Below, in pieces: positions 1-7,721 of a stretch of DNA of 12,345 bases. The position numbers and the translations under genes were made by a program. The notes under the pieces were generated by a model. It did no database searches. It was given only the letters and a program-made list of their open reading frames with translations, and was not told where the DNA came from. How positions within the stretch are numbered: the stretch's first letter is position 1; every line of letters begins with the position of its first letter. The stretch is from Nitrospirota bacterium (GTDB taxonomy: Bacteria > Nitrospirota > Thermodesulfovibrionia > Thermodesulfovibrionales > Dissulfurispiraceae): contig DUZI01000021.1 in assembly GCA_013349595.1 (NCBI GenBank), positions 1 to 12,345 on the forward strand. The letters are read 5' to 3'.

Positions 1-195
1 CCCTGACTTCTTTAATCTGCCAATCTCTTGAGAGGCATTATTTCTCTTGCCTCTTAATTCTTCTGTATCCCTCATGAGCATTAACCGCCTCTCATTAAGT
101 TGTAAGAAATCATTAAATTCTACGGAATAACCCCTTTTATTTAAACTTTTAATCACAAACTCTCTGTTATCTCTTACAAATTTAATATCTAACAT
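1..195 (-). CDS. serS: Seryl-tRNA synthetase, N-terminal part (runs off the window)
   Basis: Class II aminoacyl-tRNA synthetase that charges tRNA-Ser with serine in the cytoplasm. Only the first 65 codons are present, from ATG at 195-193 to the left edge. The protein begins MLDIKFVRDN and contains RGYSVEFNDFLQLNERR and then TEELRGKRNNASQEIGRLKK. This is the usual SerRS opening (MLDxKxxRxN, then the long antiparallel coiled-coil arm that holds the tRNA variable loop). The catalytic domain, motifs 1-3, lies outside the window. A GAGGA ribosome-binding site precedes ATG by about 8 nt on the minus strand. The gene diverges from the YyaL-like gene at 526, with the left repeat copy between them. 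I found no convincing promoter for it. Identification rests on the N-terminal pattern alone but is quite specific. Confidence 0.9.
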   Translation of the reverse strand, partial: MLDIKFVRDNREFVIKSLNKRGYSVEFNDFLQLNERRLMLMRDTEELRGKRNNASQEIGRLKKSG

Positions 196-269
196 ATGCC
201 CATCCTCTTCTTTATATTATTGAATTCAAACATCAGGAAACCTTTACTTATCAAGTTGTATGTAAAACC

Positions 270-474
270 TTAAAATAGCGATAGGAAGGGCTGTTTCAGG
301 CTTTTTATAATCGACAAATTTTATTTAATTTTTTGCTTTATTCATTATAATGCAATGCCTTATGACAAAACCCTATGAATTTTTTTTATAGGGTGTCGTA
401 TAAATCCTTCACCAGCCCTTCCTATATTACTTGCTGATTTTATTAAGCTTTTTAGTTCTATCGCTGATTTTGGG
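270..474 (+). repeat. Left copy of ~205-bp dispersed inverted-repeat element
   Basis: Its reverse complement matches 12090-12297 along its whole length. By eye identity is about 90% outside a variable AT-rich centre (roughly 317-350). I give it plus orientation because the TTTTGGG end (474) faces the gene at 526. Outer ends are imperfect inverted repeats: AAAATAGCGATAG at 272-284 against CTATCGCTGATTTT at 458-471. Inside are perfect 13-bp arms, ATAGGAAGGGCTG (281-293) and CAGCCCTTCCTAT (413-425). A further imperfect pairing joins about 298-316 to 394-408. No protein is encoded. The copy sits between the divergent serS and YyaL-like genes. It could be a MITE, a structured RNA gene or a shared regulatory region; the sequence alone does not decide. 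Confidence 0.93.
284..422 (+). mobile_element. MITE-like core inside the left repeat, TA-flanked
   Basis: A 139-bp segment bounded by inverted termini GGAAGGGCTG and CAGCCCTTCC, with the dinucleotide TA immediately outside each end (282-283 and 423-424). The termini continue inward imperfectly (AGGCTTTTTATAATCGACA against TGTCGTATAAATCCT), about 33 bp in all. TA at both ends of a short, non-coding, inverted-repeat unit is typical of MITEs mobilised by IS630/Tc1-mariner-type transposases. No transposase is visible in the window, so this family link is inference. Because the ~50 bp outside this core is also shared with the right copy, the real mobile unit may be larger. Confidence 0.45.
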
Positions 475-484
475 CTTTTATAAA
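453..484 (+). promoter_or_regulatory. Possible promoter at the repeat edge, upstream of the YyaL-like gene
   Basis: The hexamer TAGTTC (453-458) lies in the end of the repeat. It is followed, just outside the repeat, by TTTTAT (476-481, 17-bp spacer) or TATAAA (479-484, 20-bp spacer). The -35 match is poor. The main support is the same TAGTTC, in the same place in the other repeat copy, 17 bp from a perfect TATAAT upstream of thiD. Low confidence. Confidence 0.3.
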
Positions 485-525
485 AAGTTTTAATTAGATG
501 GCTCGTTTGTGGCATACTAAAAACC

Positions 526-2313
526 GTGAATAGATTATCAGAGGGAAAAAGTCCCTATCTTATCCAACATGCGAATAATCCTGTAAATTGGCAACCGTGG
601 GGTGAGTCTGCCCTTAATGAAGCAAAAGAACGAGATGTGCCTATTTTTTTATCCATTGGATATTCCACTTGTCATTGGTGTCATGTTATGGAAAAAGAGT
701 CTTTTAGAGATGAGGAAGTAGCCCGTGAATTAAACAATAATTTTGTCTGCATAAAAGTTGATAGGGAAGAAAGACCTGATATAGATAAGCTTTATATGGA
801 TTTTTGTCATATACTAACAGGCACTGGTGGTTGGCCTCTTACTATTATCATGACCAAAGATTTAATGCCTTTTTACTCTGCAACATATCTGCCAAAGAGA
901 ACTAAATACAATTTGATTGGCTTATTAGAACTTATTGAAAAGGTATCAACACTTTGGAAAAATGACAGAGAATTAGTTCAATCAATTGCTTCAAGGGTTA
1001 CAAAACACTTTAAAAAAAGCTTAGACAAACTTTCTGTAACTACGTATAGACTTGATTTTAAGAGCCTATGTGATGATGCCTTTTTTTCATTGAAATCCAT
1101 TTATGATAAATCAAGGGGTGGTTTTGGTAAGGCCCCTAAGTTTCCGATGCCTGTATATTTGTTGTTTCTTATTGATTATTACAATGCCACTAGTTCACAA
1201 GAAGCACTTACTATGCTAAAAAAGACCTTGTTATCAATGAAGATGGGAGGTATTTACGACCATATAGGTTTTGGCTTTCATCGTTACAGCACTGATGCAC
1301 AATGGAGCATACCACACTTTGAAAAGATGTTATATGATCAAGCGCTCCTTTTGCTTGTATATGTTAGAGCCTACGAGCTAACGGGGATAACTGATTTTAA
1401 AGATACTGCTAAGGAGATAATCACCTATGTATTTAGAGAACTATCAGATGAAGCAGGTATTTTTTATTCTGCCCAAGATGCTGATACAGAAGGGGTAGAA
1501 GGGCTTTATTATTTATGGACTGTAGATGAATTAAAGGAGTTATTAACTGAGGAGCAATTTGAAATAATAAAAAACATGTTTTACATCTCTAATGAAGGAA
1601 ATTTTGAGGGTAATGGTAAAAACATCTTTTATATAAGACCTGATTACAATGGTTCATTGCATAATGATGATACTATGAGGGGCATTATTGATAAACTTTA
1701 TAACCACCGTTTAAAGAGGAGTAAACCCTTTTTGGACAAAAAGATACTTACAGATTGGAATGCCTTGATGATTTATGCACTTGCAAAGGCAGGGACAATA
1801 CTTAAAGACAATTTCATTATGGATAAGGCTCAAAGTGCTATTGAGAATTTGTTAAACAGACTTTATGACAGGGAGGATGGTTTAGCCCATTACAGTATTG
1901 ATGATTATGTTTTAAAGATTGCTTTCCTTGATGACTATGCCTTTGTCATTAATGCGATTATTGGAATTTACCTAATAGCGGGCAATAAAAAATATCTTGA
2001 TTTAGCCATTGAGATTACTGATTATGTAATAAATCACTTTTATGACCATAAAAATGGTGGTTTTTATTTCACTGATGATGCAAAAGATAGATTAATATTA
2101 AGACAAAAAGACATAACTGATGCTGTACTGCCTTCTGGTAATGGAATTATGATGAAAAATCTGCTCAATTTGTATAAGTCCACTGGGGATGAAAGATACA
2201 AAGACCTTGCATTATCTATTCCTAAATCTTTCTCTTCAACTATAAAGGGATCAGCCCAATCTTGTTGCACTATATTATCAAATGCCATGATTTTTGATAT
2301 TACCGAGGTTTAA
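526..2313 (+). CDS. DUF255 thioredoxin-domain protein, YyaL/SSP411 family
   Basis: Member of the widespread YyaL / spermatogenesis-associated protein 20 family: an N-terminal thioredoxin-like domain fused to an alpha/alpha-toroid related to sugar epimerases and glycosidases. The biochemical role is not established. The N-terminus carries the family signature SPYLIQHANNPVNW (residues 9-22), CHWCHVME with a CxxC-type site (C49, C52), VDREERPDID (78-87) and GGWPLT (101-106). The toroid shows GGFGKAPKFP (198-207), GGIYDHIGFGFHRYS (241-255), HFEKMLYDQ (264-272), FYSAQDAD (313-320) and LTDWNAL (408-414). At 595 residues it is shorter than the usual 650-690; it stops where relatives continue with a final strand-rich segment. 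The GTG start at 526 gives the expected N-terminus, and no upstream in-frame start exists before the stop at 481. I see no clear ribosome-binding site. It stands alone on the plus strand, 51 bp after the left repeat. Confidence 0.9.
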   Translation: MNRLSEGKSPYLIQHANNPVNWQPWGESALNEAKERDVPIFLSIGYSTCHWCHVMEKESFRDEEVARELNNNFVCIKVDREERPDIDKLYMDFCHILTGTGGWPLTIIMTKDLMPFYSATYLPKRTKYNLIGLLELIEKVSTLWKNDRELVQSIASRVTKHFKKSLDKLSVTTYRLDFKSLCDDAFFSLKSIYDKSRGGFGKAPKFPMPVYLLFLIDYYNATSSQEALTMLKKTLLSMKMGGIYDHIGFGFHRYSTDAQWSIPHFEKMLYDQALLLLVYVRAYELTGITDFKDTAKEIITYVFRELSDEAGIFYSAQDADTEGVEGLYYLWTVDELKELLTEEQFEIIKNMFYISNEGNFEGNGKNIFYIRPDYNGSLHNDDTMRGIIDKLYNHRLKRSKPFLDKKILTDWNALMIYALAKAGTILKDNFIMDKAQSAIENLLNRLYDREDGLAHYSIDDYVLKIAFLDDYAFVINAIIGIYLIAGNKKYLDLAIEITDYVINHFYDHKNGGFYFTDDAKDRLILRQKDITDAVLPSGNGIMMKNLLNLYKSTGDERYKDLALSIPKSFSSTIKGSAQSCCTILSNAMIFDITEV

Positions 2314-2388
2314 GTCTGATTGATAACCCTTTGTAATTTATTCATTAATCCCACATTTATATAAAAAACCAGCATGTCATGTATGAAA

Positions 2389-3708
2389 TCAAATCACCCC
2401 ATGGGCGCGCAAAAATACCAGCAAGATTAAGGTAGGGCAGATTACCCGAACACATATAAGCCATGGGTAATAGAATATCCCATACCAAGAGCCCTGAAAC
2501 TCACTTTTTACAATATTTTGGTCTAACTTCCAACCAGCAAAGAGTGAAATCATAAAACCACCAATAGGCAGGAGATAATGTGTAGATAATTTATCAAGAA
2601 AATCAAAAAACTCCCCACTAAATATACAACCTACACCAATTATGAGACAAATCGTCCCGAAGATTATAGTTGCATGGCTACGGGGCATGTCGTATTGGTC
2701 AATAAAATAGGCAGTTATCACCTCAAGGAGTGAAATAGCCGAGGTTATAGCAGCAAAAAACAAAAGGGTAAAAAATAAGATGGCAAACAATGTCCCTAAG
2801 GGCATTTTAGAAAAGATATTTGGAAGGACTACAAAGACTAAACCAGGACCTTGAGATAAGTCAGTTGTATATGTAAAAACTATAGTAAAAACAGCTATAC
2901 CAGCAAGCAGGGCAATTGCAGAATCCATGAAAACCACCCAAAGACATGGGCTTACTACCTTGTCTTTTCTATCCATATAACTACCATAGGTCAACATGGC
3001 TCCCATGCCAAGACTTAGGGAGAAAAAACACTGTCCAACAGCATCCATTATTGACTTATGGGTGAGCTTATTTGGTTGTGGTTCTAATAAAAATCTCATT
3101 CCATCCTTTGCACCTGATAAGGTCAATCCATAACCTATAAGGATGATAATTATAAGTATTAGTAGAGGCATGAGTATCTCAGACCATCTTTGAAGACCCT
3201 TTTTGACCCCCGCATACACTATAAGTACTGTAAAAAACATAAATATACTATGAAAAATACCTTGTTCTATAGGGGATGAAGTGAGTTTTTTGAATATATT
3301 GTTAATTTCTTCAAAACTTATGCCTGAACTAAAGACACCAGTTACAGCCTTATATAAAAAGGCTATACACCAACCAGCAACAACAGAATAAAATGATAGT
3401 ATTGTAAAAGCAGTTAATATACCCATATATCCAGGGACTTGCCATGGACTTTTTGAACCAGCTAACTGTCTAAAGGCACCTACAGGGTTAAGTTGAGTGG
3501 TCTTACCAATTAATACTTCAGCAATCATAACTGGCAGCCCTAAAAGTATCACACATCCAAGATAGATGAGGATAAAAATACTGCCACCATTTTCACCGGT
3601 CATATAAGGGAAACGCCAAATATTTCCTAATCCTACTGCACCACCAGCAGATGCAAGTACAAAACCTATTCTACTTGTCCAATGACTCCTCTGTACTTGA
3701 GACATCAT
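2389..3708 (-). CDS. Sodium:neurotransmitter symporter family (NSS/SLC6, LeuT-like) transporter
   Basis: Inner-membrane Na+-coupled symporter, probably for an amino acid or related amine; the substrate cannot be read from sequence. TM1 carries the family hallmark AGGAVGLGNIWRFPY (residues 21-35). A24, N29 and R32 align with LeuT A22, N27 (Na+ ligands) and R30 (extracellular gate). TM6 reads GQCFFSLSLGMGA (225-237), where S230 replaces the LeuT Na1-site Thr254. TM8 has FAAITSAIS (318-326), whose T322-S323 match the LeuT Na2 ligands T354-S355. About 11 membrane segments fill the 439 residues, normal for bacterial members. Two adjacent ATGs are possible. The site GAGGTGAT lies 4 nt from the first by its GAGG and 7 nt from the second (3705), so the second may be the true start. 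The gene follows mutS2 on the same strand after 127 bp with a terminator-like hairpin, so it may be transcribed separately. Confidence 0.92.
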   Translation of the reverse strand: MMSQVQRSHWTSRIGFVLASAGGAVGLGNIWRFPYMTGENGGSIFILIYLGCVILLGLPVMIAEVLIGKTTQLNPVGAFRQLAGSKSPWQVPGYMGILTAFTILSFYSVVAGWCIAFLYKAVTGVFSSGISFEEINNIFKKLTSSPIEQGIFHSIFMFFTVLIVYAGVKKGLQRWSEILMPLLILIIIILIGYGLTLSGAKDGMRFLLEPQPNKLTHKSIMDAVGQCFFSLSLGMGAMLTYGSYMDRKDKVVSPCLWVVFMDSAIALLAGIAVFTIVFTYTTDLSQGPGLVFVVLPNIFSKMPLGTLFAILFFTLLFFAAITSAISLLEVITAYFIDQYDMPRSHATIIFGTICLIIGVGCIFSGEFFDFLDKLSTHYLLPIGGFMISLFAGWKLDQNIVKSEFQGSWYGIFYYPWLICVRVICPTLILLVFLRAHGVI

Positions 3709-3718
3709 ATCACCTCAG

Positions 3719-3748
3719 AAAAAAAATTATCTCATCAATTATGATGAG
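3719..3748 (-). terminator. Terminator-like hairpin between mutS2 and the NSS transporter
   Basis: On the minus strand CTCATCA (3748-3742) pairs perfectly with TGATGAG (3737-3731) over a 4-nt loop, followed by ATAA and then eight T residues (3726-3719). The stem is short and AT-rich and the T-run starts 4 nt after it, so termination may be partial. It would end the thiD-gsp-mutS2 transcript. Because it lies only 10 nt before the transporter start, it could also act as a leader attenuator. Confidence 0.5.
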
Positions 3749-3835
3749 GTTAGCTTATGTAAACCTTTAATACATCTTAACAAACGAAAAACTAGACTCA
3801 GCTGATAACAGGGCTGAATTCTTAACTGTCTGAAT

Positions 3836-6190
3836 TTAATAGAAACTAACTATTGTTACCCCTGGACCACCTTCTGAAGGGTTGCTATCTCTATAAGCCT
3901 TTATGAGACTATGTCCTTTAAGAAAGTCTCTGATTGCCCTTTTAAGTGCACCAGTGCCAATACCATGTATAATTTGAGTTTCCTTAATGCCAGATAAAAA
4001 GCAATGATTTATAAAAGGCTCTATTTCACTTAAGGCTTCATCTACCCTTTTGCCGATGAGATTGATCTTTGATAAGGGAATATCTTCTTGTTTTGTGATA
4101 TTAATAGCCCCCTCTTTGATTTCTCCTTTTTTATTATTCAATTCCCTTATGTCTTCGACAGGGACATCAAACTCAATCCCCCTGAGATTTATCTTGAGCC
4201 TGTTTTGTCTTTTATTCACTGAGACAACATTTACATAGTCATCAGCAATTTGTGAATATACCTTATCACCTACTTTTATATCAGCTATGTTTAGACTTAA
4301 AGACTTATCAGGTTTGATTGCTTGAATTGATTGCTTTATCTGGTCATTTAATTTTTCAGCCTTTTTTATTGATGCCTTAATGGTTTGTTTATCCTGTTTT
4401 TTTGCCTCATCAAACAGTGTAAATAACTCTTCCCTTGTCTTTTCTATTATTGATTGTGCTTCTTTGTAAGCCTCTTCAAGGATATCTTGTCTTTTATTCT
4501 CTGCCTCTTTAAGTTGTAACTTTATACCCTCTTTAAGCTCCTCAAGTTCTGCAAGCCTTTTTTGTAACTCCATTGATTGATTTTCATAATAAACTCGCTT
4601 GTCTTGTAATTCTTTAATAAGATTATCAAGTTCAATCTTTTGACTACCAAGCAATTCTCTGGCTGACTCAATAACCCTTTCAGGAAGCCCATATCTATTT
4701 GCAGTCTCAAAGGCATAAGATTGTCCTGGCATGCCGATACTTAATTTATACATTGGCCTGAATGTTTTTGGGTCAAACTCCATTGCTGCATTAATCATCC
4801 CTTCAGTCCTATAGACAAATCCCTTTATCTCCGAGAGGTGTGTATTGGCTATTACAAGGGAACACCTATTTCTTAATTCCAATAAGATTGCCGAAGAAAG
4901 TGCAGAGCCTTCTATAGGGTCAGTTCCAGTACCGAGTTCATCAATCAATACAAGAGATGATTTATCTGCCTTATCAATAAAATCTGATAAATTTGATATA
5001 TGTCCTGCAAAGGTTGATATACTATCTTCAATCGATTGTTCATCACCAATATCAGCAAGTATCTTTTTGAGAAAGGGAATCCTTGACATAGATGCAGAGG
5101 GGATGTGCATCCCTGTAAGAGCCATGATGGTCAACAAACCCACAGTCTTTATAACTACGGTCTTTCCACCTGCATTAGGTCCTGTGATTACCATTATCGG
5201 ATTTGAGTGATGAAGTCTTATATTTAACGGTACCAATTGGTTTTCTATCCCCTTGTTCTTAAATTGACTATACAAAAGGGGATGTCTTGCATCAAAGAGA
5301 TTTATCTCCAATTCATCATGTACTATTGGACGCTCCATAGAAAATTCGTCAGCATAAAGGGATATTGCATTTAACACATCAAAATAGACAAGATTTTGAA
5401 AATTATTACCCAGACTTTGTGAATTTATCCTTATAAGTTGCGATAATTCCTTAAGAACCTTGACCTCTTCAAGTTTTTCATCGGCTTTAAGGTTTTCTAA
5501 CTCATTTGTTAGATTAATAATTGAGAGGGGCTCAATAAAGGCAGTCTCTCCAGATTTTGATACATCGTGAACTACCCCTGATATCATACCCTTAGAATCC
5601 ATCCTTACAGGGATAACCCATCTGCCTGATCTTTGAGTGATAAAGGTATCTTGAAGAAATATAGAGACCTCTTCTGATTGGATTATGTCTTCAAGCTTCT
5701 TTCTTATCCTGCCTTCAAGGTTTTTGATAGCCCTTCTGATTTCCTTAAGGGCTGGTGAAGCGGTATCAAGGACTTCACCTTCAGAATTTACTGACCTTTT
5801 AAGTCTTATCAGCAAGTCCTGATGAGAGGTTATTGACTGGGAGATTACCTTCAATTTATTTGATGACTCTGCAATAGAGAGAATTTCCTCAATGTTATAT
5901 AAGAAAGGGATAAAGTTATAAAGCTCAAGGGCATCAAGCATTGAACCTTGAGGGGTAACTTTTTTTATTAAAGGCATAAGGTCTTCAAAACTTTCAAATT
6001 GGACAGACTTGCCTACTTGTCTTATCTTTCTTATTTCGTCTATCTGGTCACTCCTTAACCTAATCTCATCAATACTATCCAATGGTGCAAGGCTAAATAA
6101 TTTATCAACTGATACCGCACTGTGAACCCATTGAGATATGGTTTGCAAAACCTTTTGAAAATCTAATTTATGGTAAAGTTGTTTCTTCAT
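3836..6190 (-). CDS. mutS2: MutS2 family ATPase/endonuclease (ribosome-rescue or recombination-control factor)
   Basis: MutS-fold ABC ATPase without the mismatch-recognition domains. The family suppresses recombination by acting on branched DNA; in Bacillus it is also reported as a collided-ribosome splitting factor (RqcU). The 784 residues match the usual ~780. Order: core/lever (1-300), ATPase with Walker A GPNAGGKT (337-344), Walker B LVLIDELGTGTDP (413-425) and HLSEIKG (451-457), then a charged coiled coil (about 510-625), a KOW-like segment (about 636-685) and a C-terminal Smr domain (about 708-784) with IHGIGTG (741-747). The Smr LDLR/LDLHG motif is changed to INLIG (709-713), losing the Asp linked to nuclease activity in studied homologues. 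ATG (6190-6188) overlaps the gspK stop (ATGA), and an AGGAGG inside the gspK end supplies the ribosome-binding site, so it is translationally coupled to the secretion genes. Confidence 0.95.
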   Translation of the reverse strand: MKKQLYHKLDFQKVLQTISQWVHSAVSVDKLFSLAPLDSIDEIRLRSDQIDEIRKIRQVGKSVQFESFEDLMPLIKKVTPQGSMLDALELYNFIPFLYNIEEILSIAESSNKLKVISQSITSHQDLLIRLKRSVNSEGEVLDTASPALKEIRRAIKNLEGRIRKKLEDIIQSEEVSIFLQDTFITQRSGRWVIPVRMDSKGMISGVVHDVSKSGETAFIEPLSIINLTNELENLKADEKLEEVKVLKELSQLIRINSQSLGNNFQNLVYFDVLNAISLYADEFSMERPIVHDELEINLFDARHPLLYSQFKNKGIENQLVPLNIRLHHSNPIMVITGPNAGGKTVVIKTVGLLTIMALTGMHIPSASMSRIPFLKKILADIGDEQSIEDSISTFAGHISNLSDFIDKADKSSLVLIDELGTGTDPIEGSALSSAILLELRNRCSLVIANTHLSEIKGFVYRTEGMINAAMEFDPKTFRPMYKLSIGMPGQSYAFETANRYGLPERVIESARELLGSQKIELDNLIKELQDKRVYYENQSMELQKRLAELEELKEGIKLQLKEAENKRQDILEEAYKEAQSIIEKTREELFTLFDEAKKQDKQTIKASIKKAEKLNDQIKQSIQAIKPDKSLSLNIADIKVGDKVYSQIADDYVNVVSVNKRQNRLKINLRGIEFDVPVEDIRELNNKKGEIKEGAINITKQEDIPLSKINLIGKRVDEALSEIEPFINHCFLSGIKETQIIHGIGTGALKRAIRDFLKGHSLIKAYRDSNPSEGGPGVTIVSFY

Positions 6191-7122
6191 TGCCTCCTCA
6201 TTTTTGCTGGTTCTTTGTAATAGTAAGTCGTAAACTGATTATTGCCTTGCAGTGCAATAACTGTCCTTACTCCATAGGTAAATTTACCATCTGAAGATGC
6301 CTCTGATTCAATGGTATATAATATATGCTTTTGAAAGCTTATATATTTCATTGCCTCTAATGCGGAATCTGTAAGAATATCTTTAATATCTAGCTGATTT
6401 TGTAAGACCTTTCCCTTCCTCCTCTCTATTATAGCCTCTGCCATTTCATGGGTTATACCCGGTATAGCCTTTAAGACCTCTAAGGGTGCTGAATTGATGC
6501 TAATCAGAGGCGTCTTTGAGTAAATTGTAAGGAGGTCAATTATTCCCCTTTTTCCATTACCCCCATAAAGCAAATTCCTTGTTATTCCTTTTACAAAGAG
6601 CAATTCATCCACACTTTCAAGATGAGCATTTTTCACTTTGTATGGATTTTTCAGAGATGAATAATACCCTTGTTCTGCACCTTTGAGCCTTACTGCATCA
6701 TCTAAGTCCTTCCAATCCATTATACAATCAACAATCTCTTCTGCCTGTTCTTCAGTCAAGCCTTGATTCACAAAAAGCCTTCTTAAGACTGGTTCTTGTG
6801 CATAGTTTATATCAATCTTACCTGTCTCATTGGTAATCTTTACAGAAACCTTACTTTTACCATCGGTGAAGTCGTAAATTGTCCCATCATCATTCCATGC
6901 CTCATCTTCAATATTTCTATGGATTTTCCTGTAAACCAGTTCCAGCTTTGCCCTCTCTACCCCTGCATAGGCAAGGTATTTATTTTCAAGTTCTTCTTTA
7001 AAGGCAAAGGTTGCCATCAATTCAGTCTTTACTGCATAGGACAAAGACAAAGACAAGACCATTAATATAGTCAATATCCATAAAACAAGTATTAGCACTA
7101 TACCTCTTTGTGATAGCCTCAT
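6187..7122 (-). CDS. gspK: Type II secretion minor pseudopilin GspK
   Basis: Largest minor pseudopilin; in characterised systems it caps the pseudopilus tip with GspI and GspJ in the inner membrane and periplasm. The protein opens MRLSQRG then IVLILVLWILTILMVLS, a prepilin peptidase site after G7 followed by the hydrophobic helix. The mature +5 position is Leu rather than Glu, characteristic of GspK. Further signs are AYAGVERAKLE (51-61), MDWKDLDDAVRLKGAE (135-150) and the helix-hairpin-helix-like stretch ISINSAPLEVLKAIPGI (207-223). Length 311 is normal. The ATG at 7122 overlaps the gspJ stop (ATGA) with no strong ribosome-binding site, and its own stop overlaps the mutS2 start. Translation is probably coupled at both junctions. 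Confidence 0.92.
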   Translation of the reverse strand: MRLSQRGIVLILVLWILTILMVLSLSLSYAVKTELMATFAFKEELENKYLAYAGVERAKLELVYRKIHRNIEDEAWNDDGTIYDFTDGKSKVSVKITNETGKIDINYAQEPVLRRLFVNQGLTEEQAEEIVDCIMDWKDLDDAVRLKGAEQGYYSSLKNPYKVKNAHLESVDELLFVKGITRNLLYGGNGKRGIIDLLTIYSKTPLISINSAPLEVLKAIPGITHEMAEAIIERRKGKVLQNQLDIKDILTDSALEAMKYISFQKHILYTIESEASSDGKFTYGVRTVIALQGNNQFTTYYYKEPAKMRRQ

Positions 7123-7721
7123 GGTCTGTGTCCGTCAATCCTTCTAAGGTCATGAACCTTCATGTTATGTATATGAGTAGTTGAGCCATTTTGCAAGGTT
7201 AGTCTGATAATCTTTGGTGTGCCCAATTTTTCTGAAAAGGTCTTATGCCATGAATCTTCTCCATGTAGTATATCTGCGTAACTGTATTGAAAGGCTATTT
7301 TATCCCAACCCTTTAATATATGGGCTGAAAGTGTGCCCTCTCCATTTAGATTACTCTCACTAATGAAAAGGTCATATTTACCCCTTCCATCTTGTTGAAC
7401 CTTGTATTTAACCAATACATAACCGCTCTCTCTATCCCAGAGAGAGGTATTAGATACAAATTGTAAAAAACCTTCGTCACCAACAATATAATTAAACTTC
7501 TCTGTATCTTTTGTCTCAAGGGTGTATAACAAAGACCTAACCTGTGCATCAATAATTGAAAGATAAGCCCTTGTCCTTTCCATCTCCTCTGTCTTTAGTT
7601 CTATCTTGTCTATGGAACGATAAGCAAGCCTAAAGCCATTTACAGAAATGGTCACAATAAGTGCCATCAATGTAATGGAAATAATCAACTCAAGGAGTGT
7701 AAAGCCCTTTTGATTATTCAT
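7119..7721 (-). CDS. gspJ: Type II secretion minor pseudopilin GspJ
   Basis: Minor pseudopilin of the tip complex. The short leader MNNQKG ends at a prepilin peptidase site (G6/F7), followed by FTLLELIISITLMALIVTI with Glu at mature +5 (E11). The rest is a soluble periplasmic domain of about 170 residues. Assignment to GspJ rests on the length (200), the position between GspI- and GspK-type genes, and C-terminal wording such as KIIRLTLQNGSTT, typical of GspJ/PulJ. The gene starts directly at the gspI stop (TAGATG) without a clear ribosome-binding site and ends overlapping the gspK start, pointing to translational coupling. The DNA over its prepilin site is nearly identical to that of gspH. 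Confidence 0.85.
   Translation of the reverse strand: MNNQKGFTLLELIISITLMALIVTISVNGFRLAYRSIDKIELKTEEMERTRAYLSIIDAQVRSLLYTLETKDTEKFNYIVGDEGFLQFVSNTSLWDRESGYVLVKYKVQQDGRGKYDLFISESNLNGEGTLSAHILKGWDKIAFQYSYADILHGEDSWHKTFSEKLGTPKIIRLTLQNGSTTHIHNMKVHDLRRIDGHRP

Noticed and set aside
196..269. serS promoter
   Set aside because: TATAAA upstream of serS has only TTCCTG at the -35 distance; the match is too poor to list.
2314..2388. Bidirectional terminator between the convergent genes
   Set aside because: I looked for a stem followed by a T-run on either strand and found only short, weak pairings.
4845..5210. 121-codon open frame on the plus strand
   Set aside because: Antisense to the MutS2 ATPase domain; its sequence mirrors the conserved motifs on the other strand.
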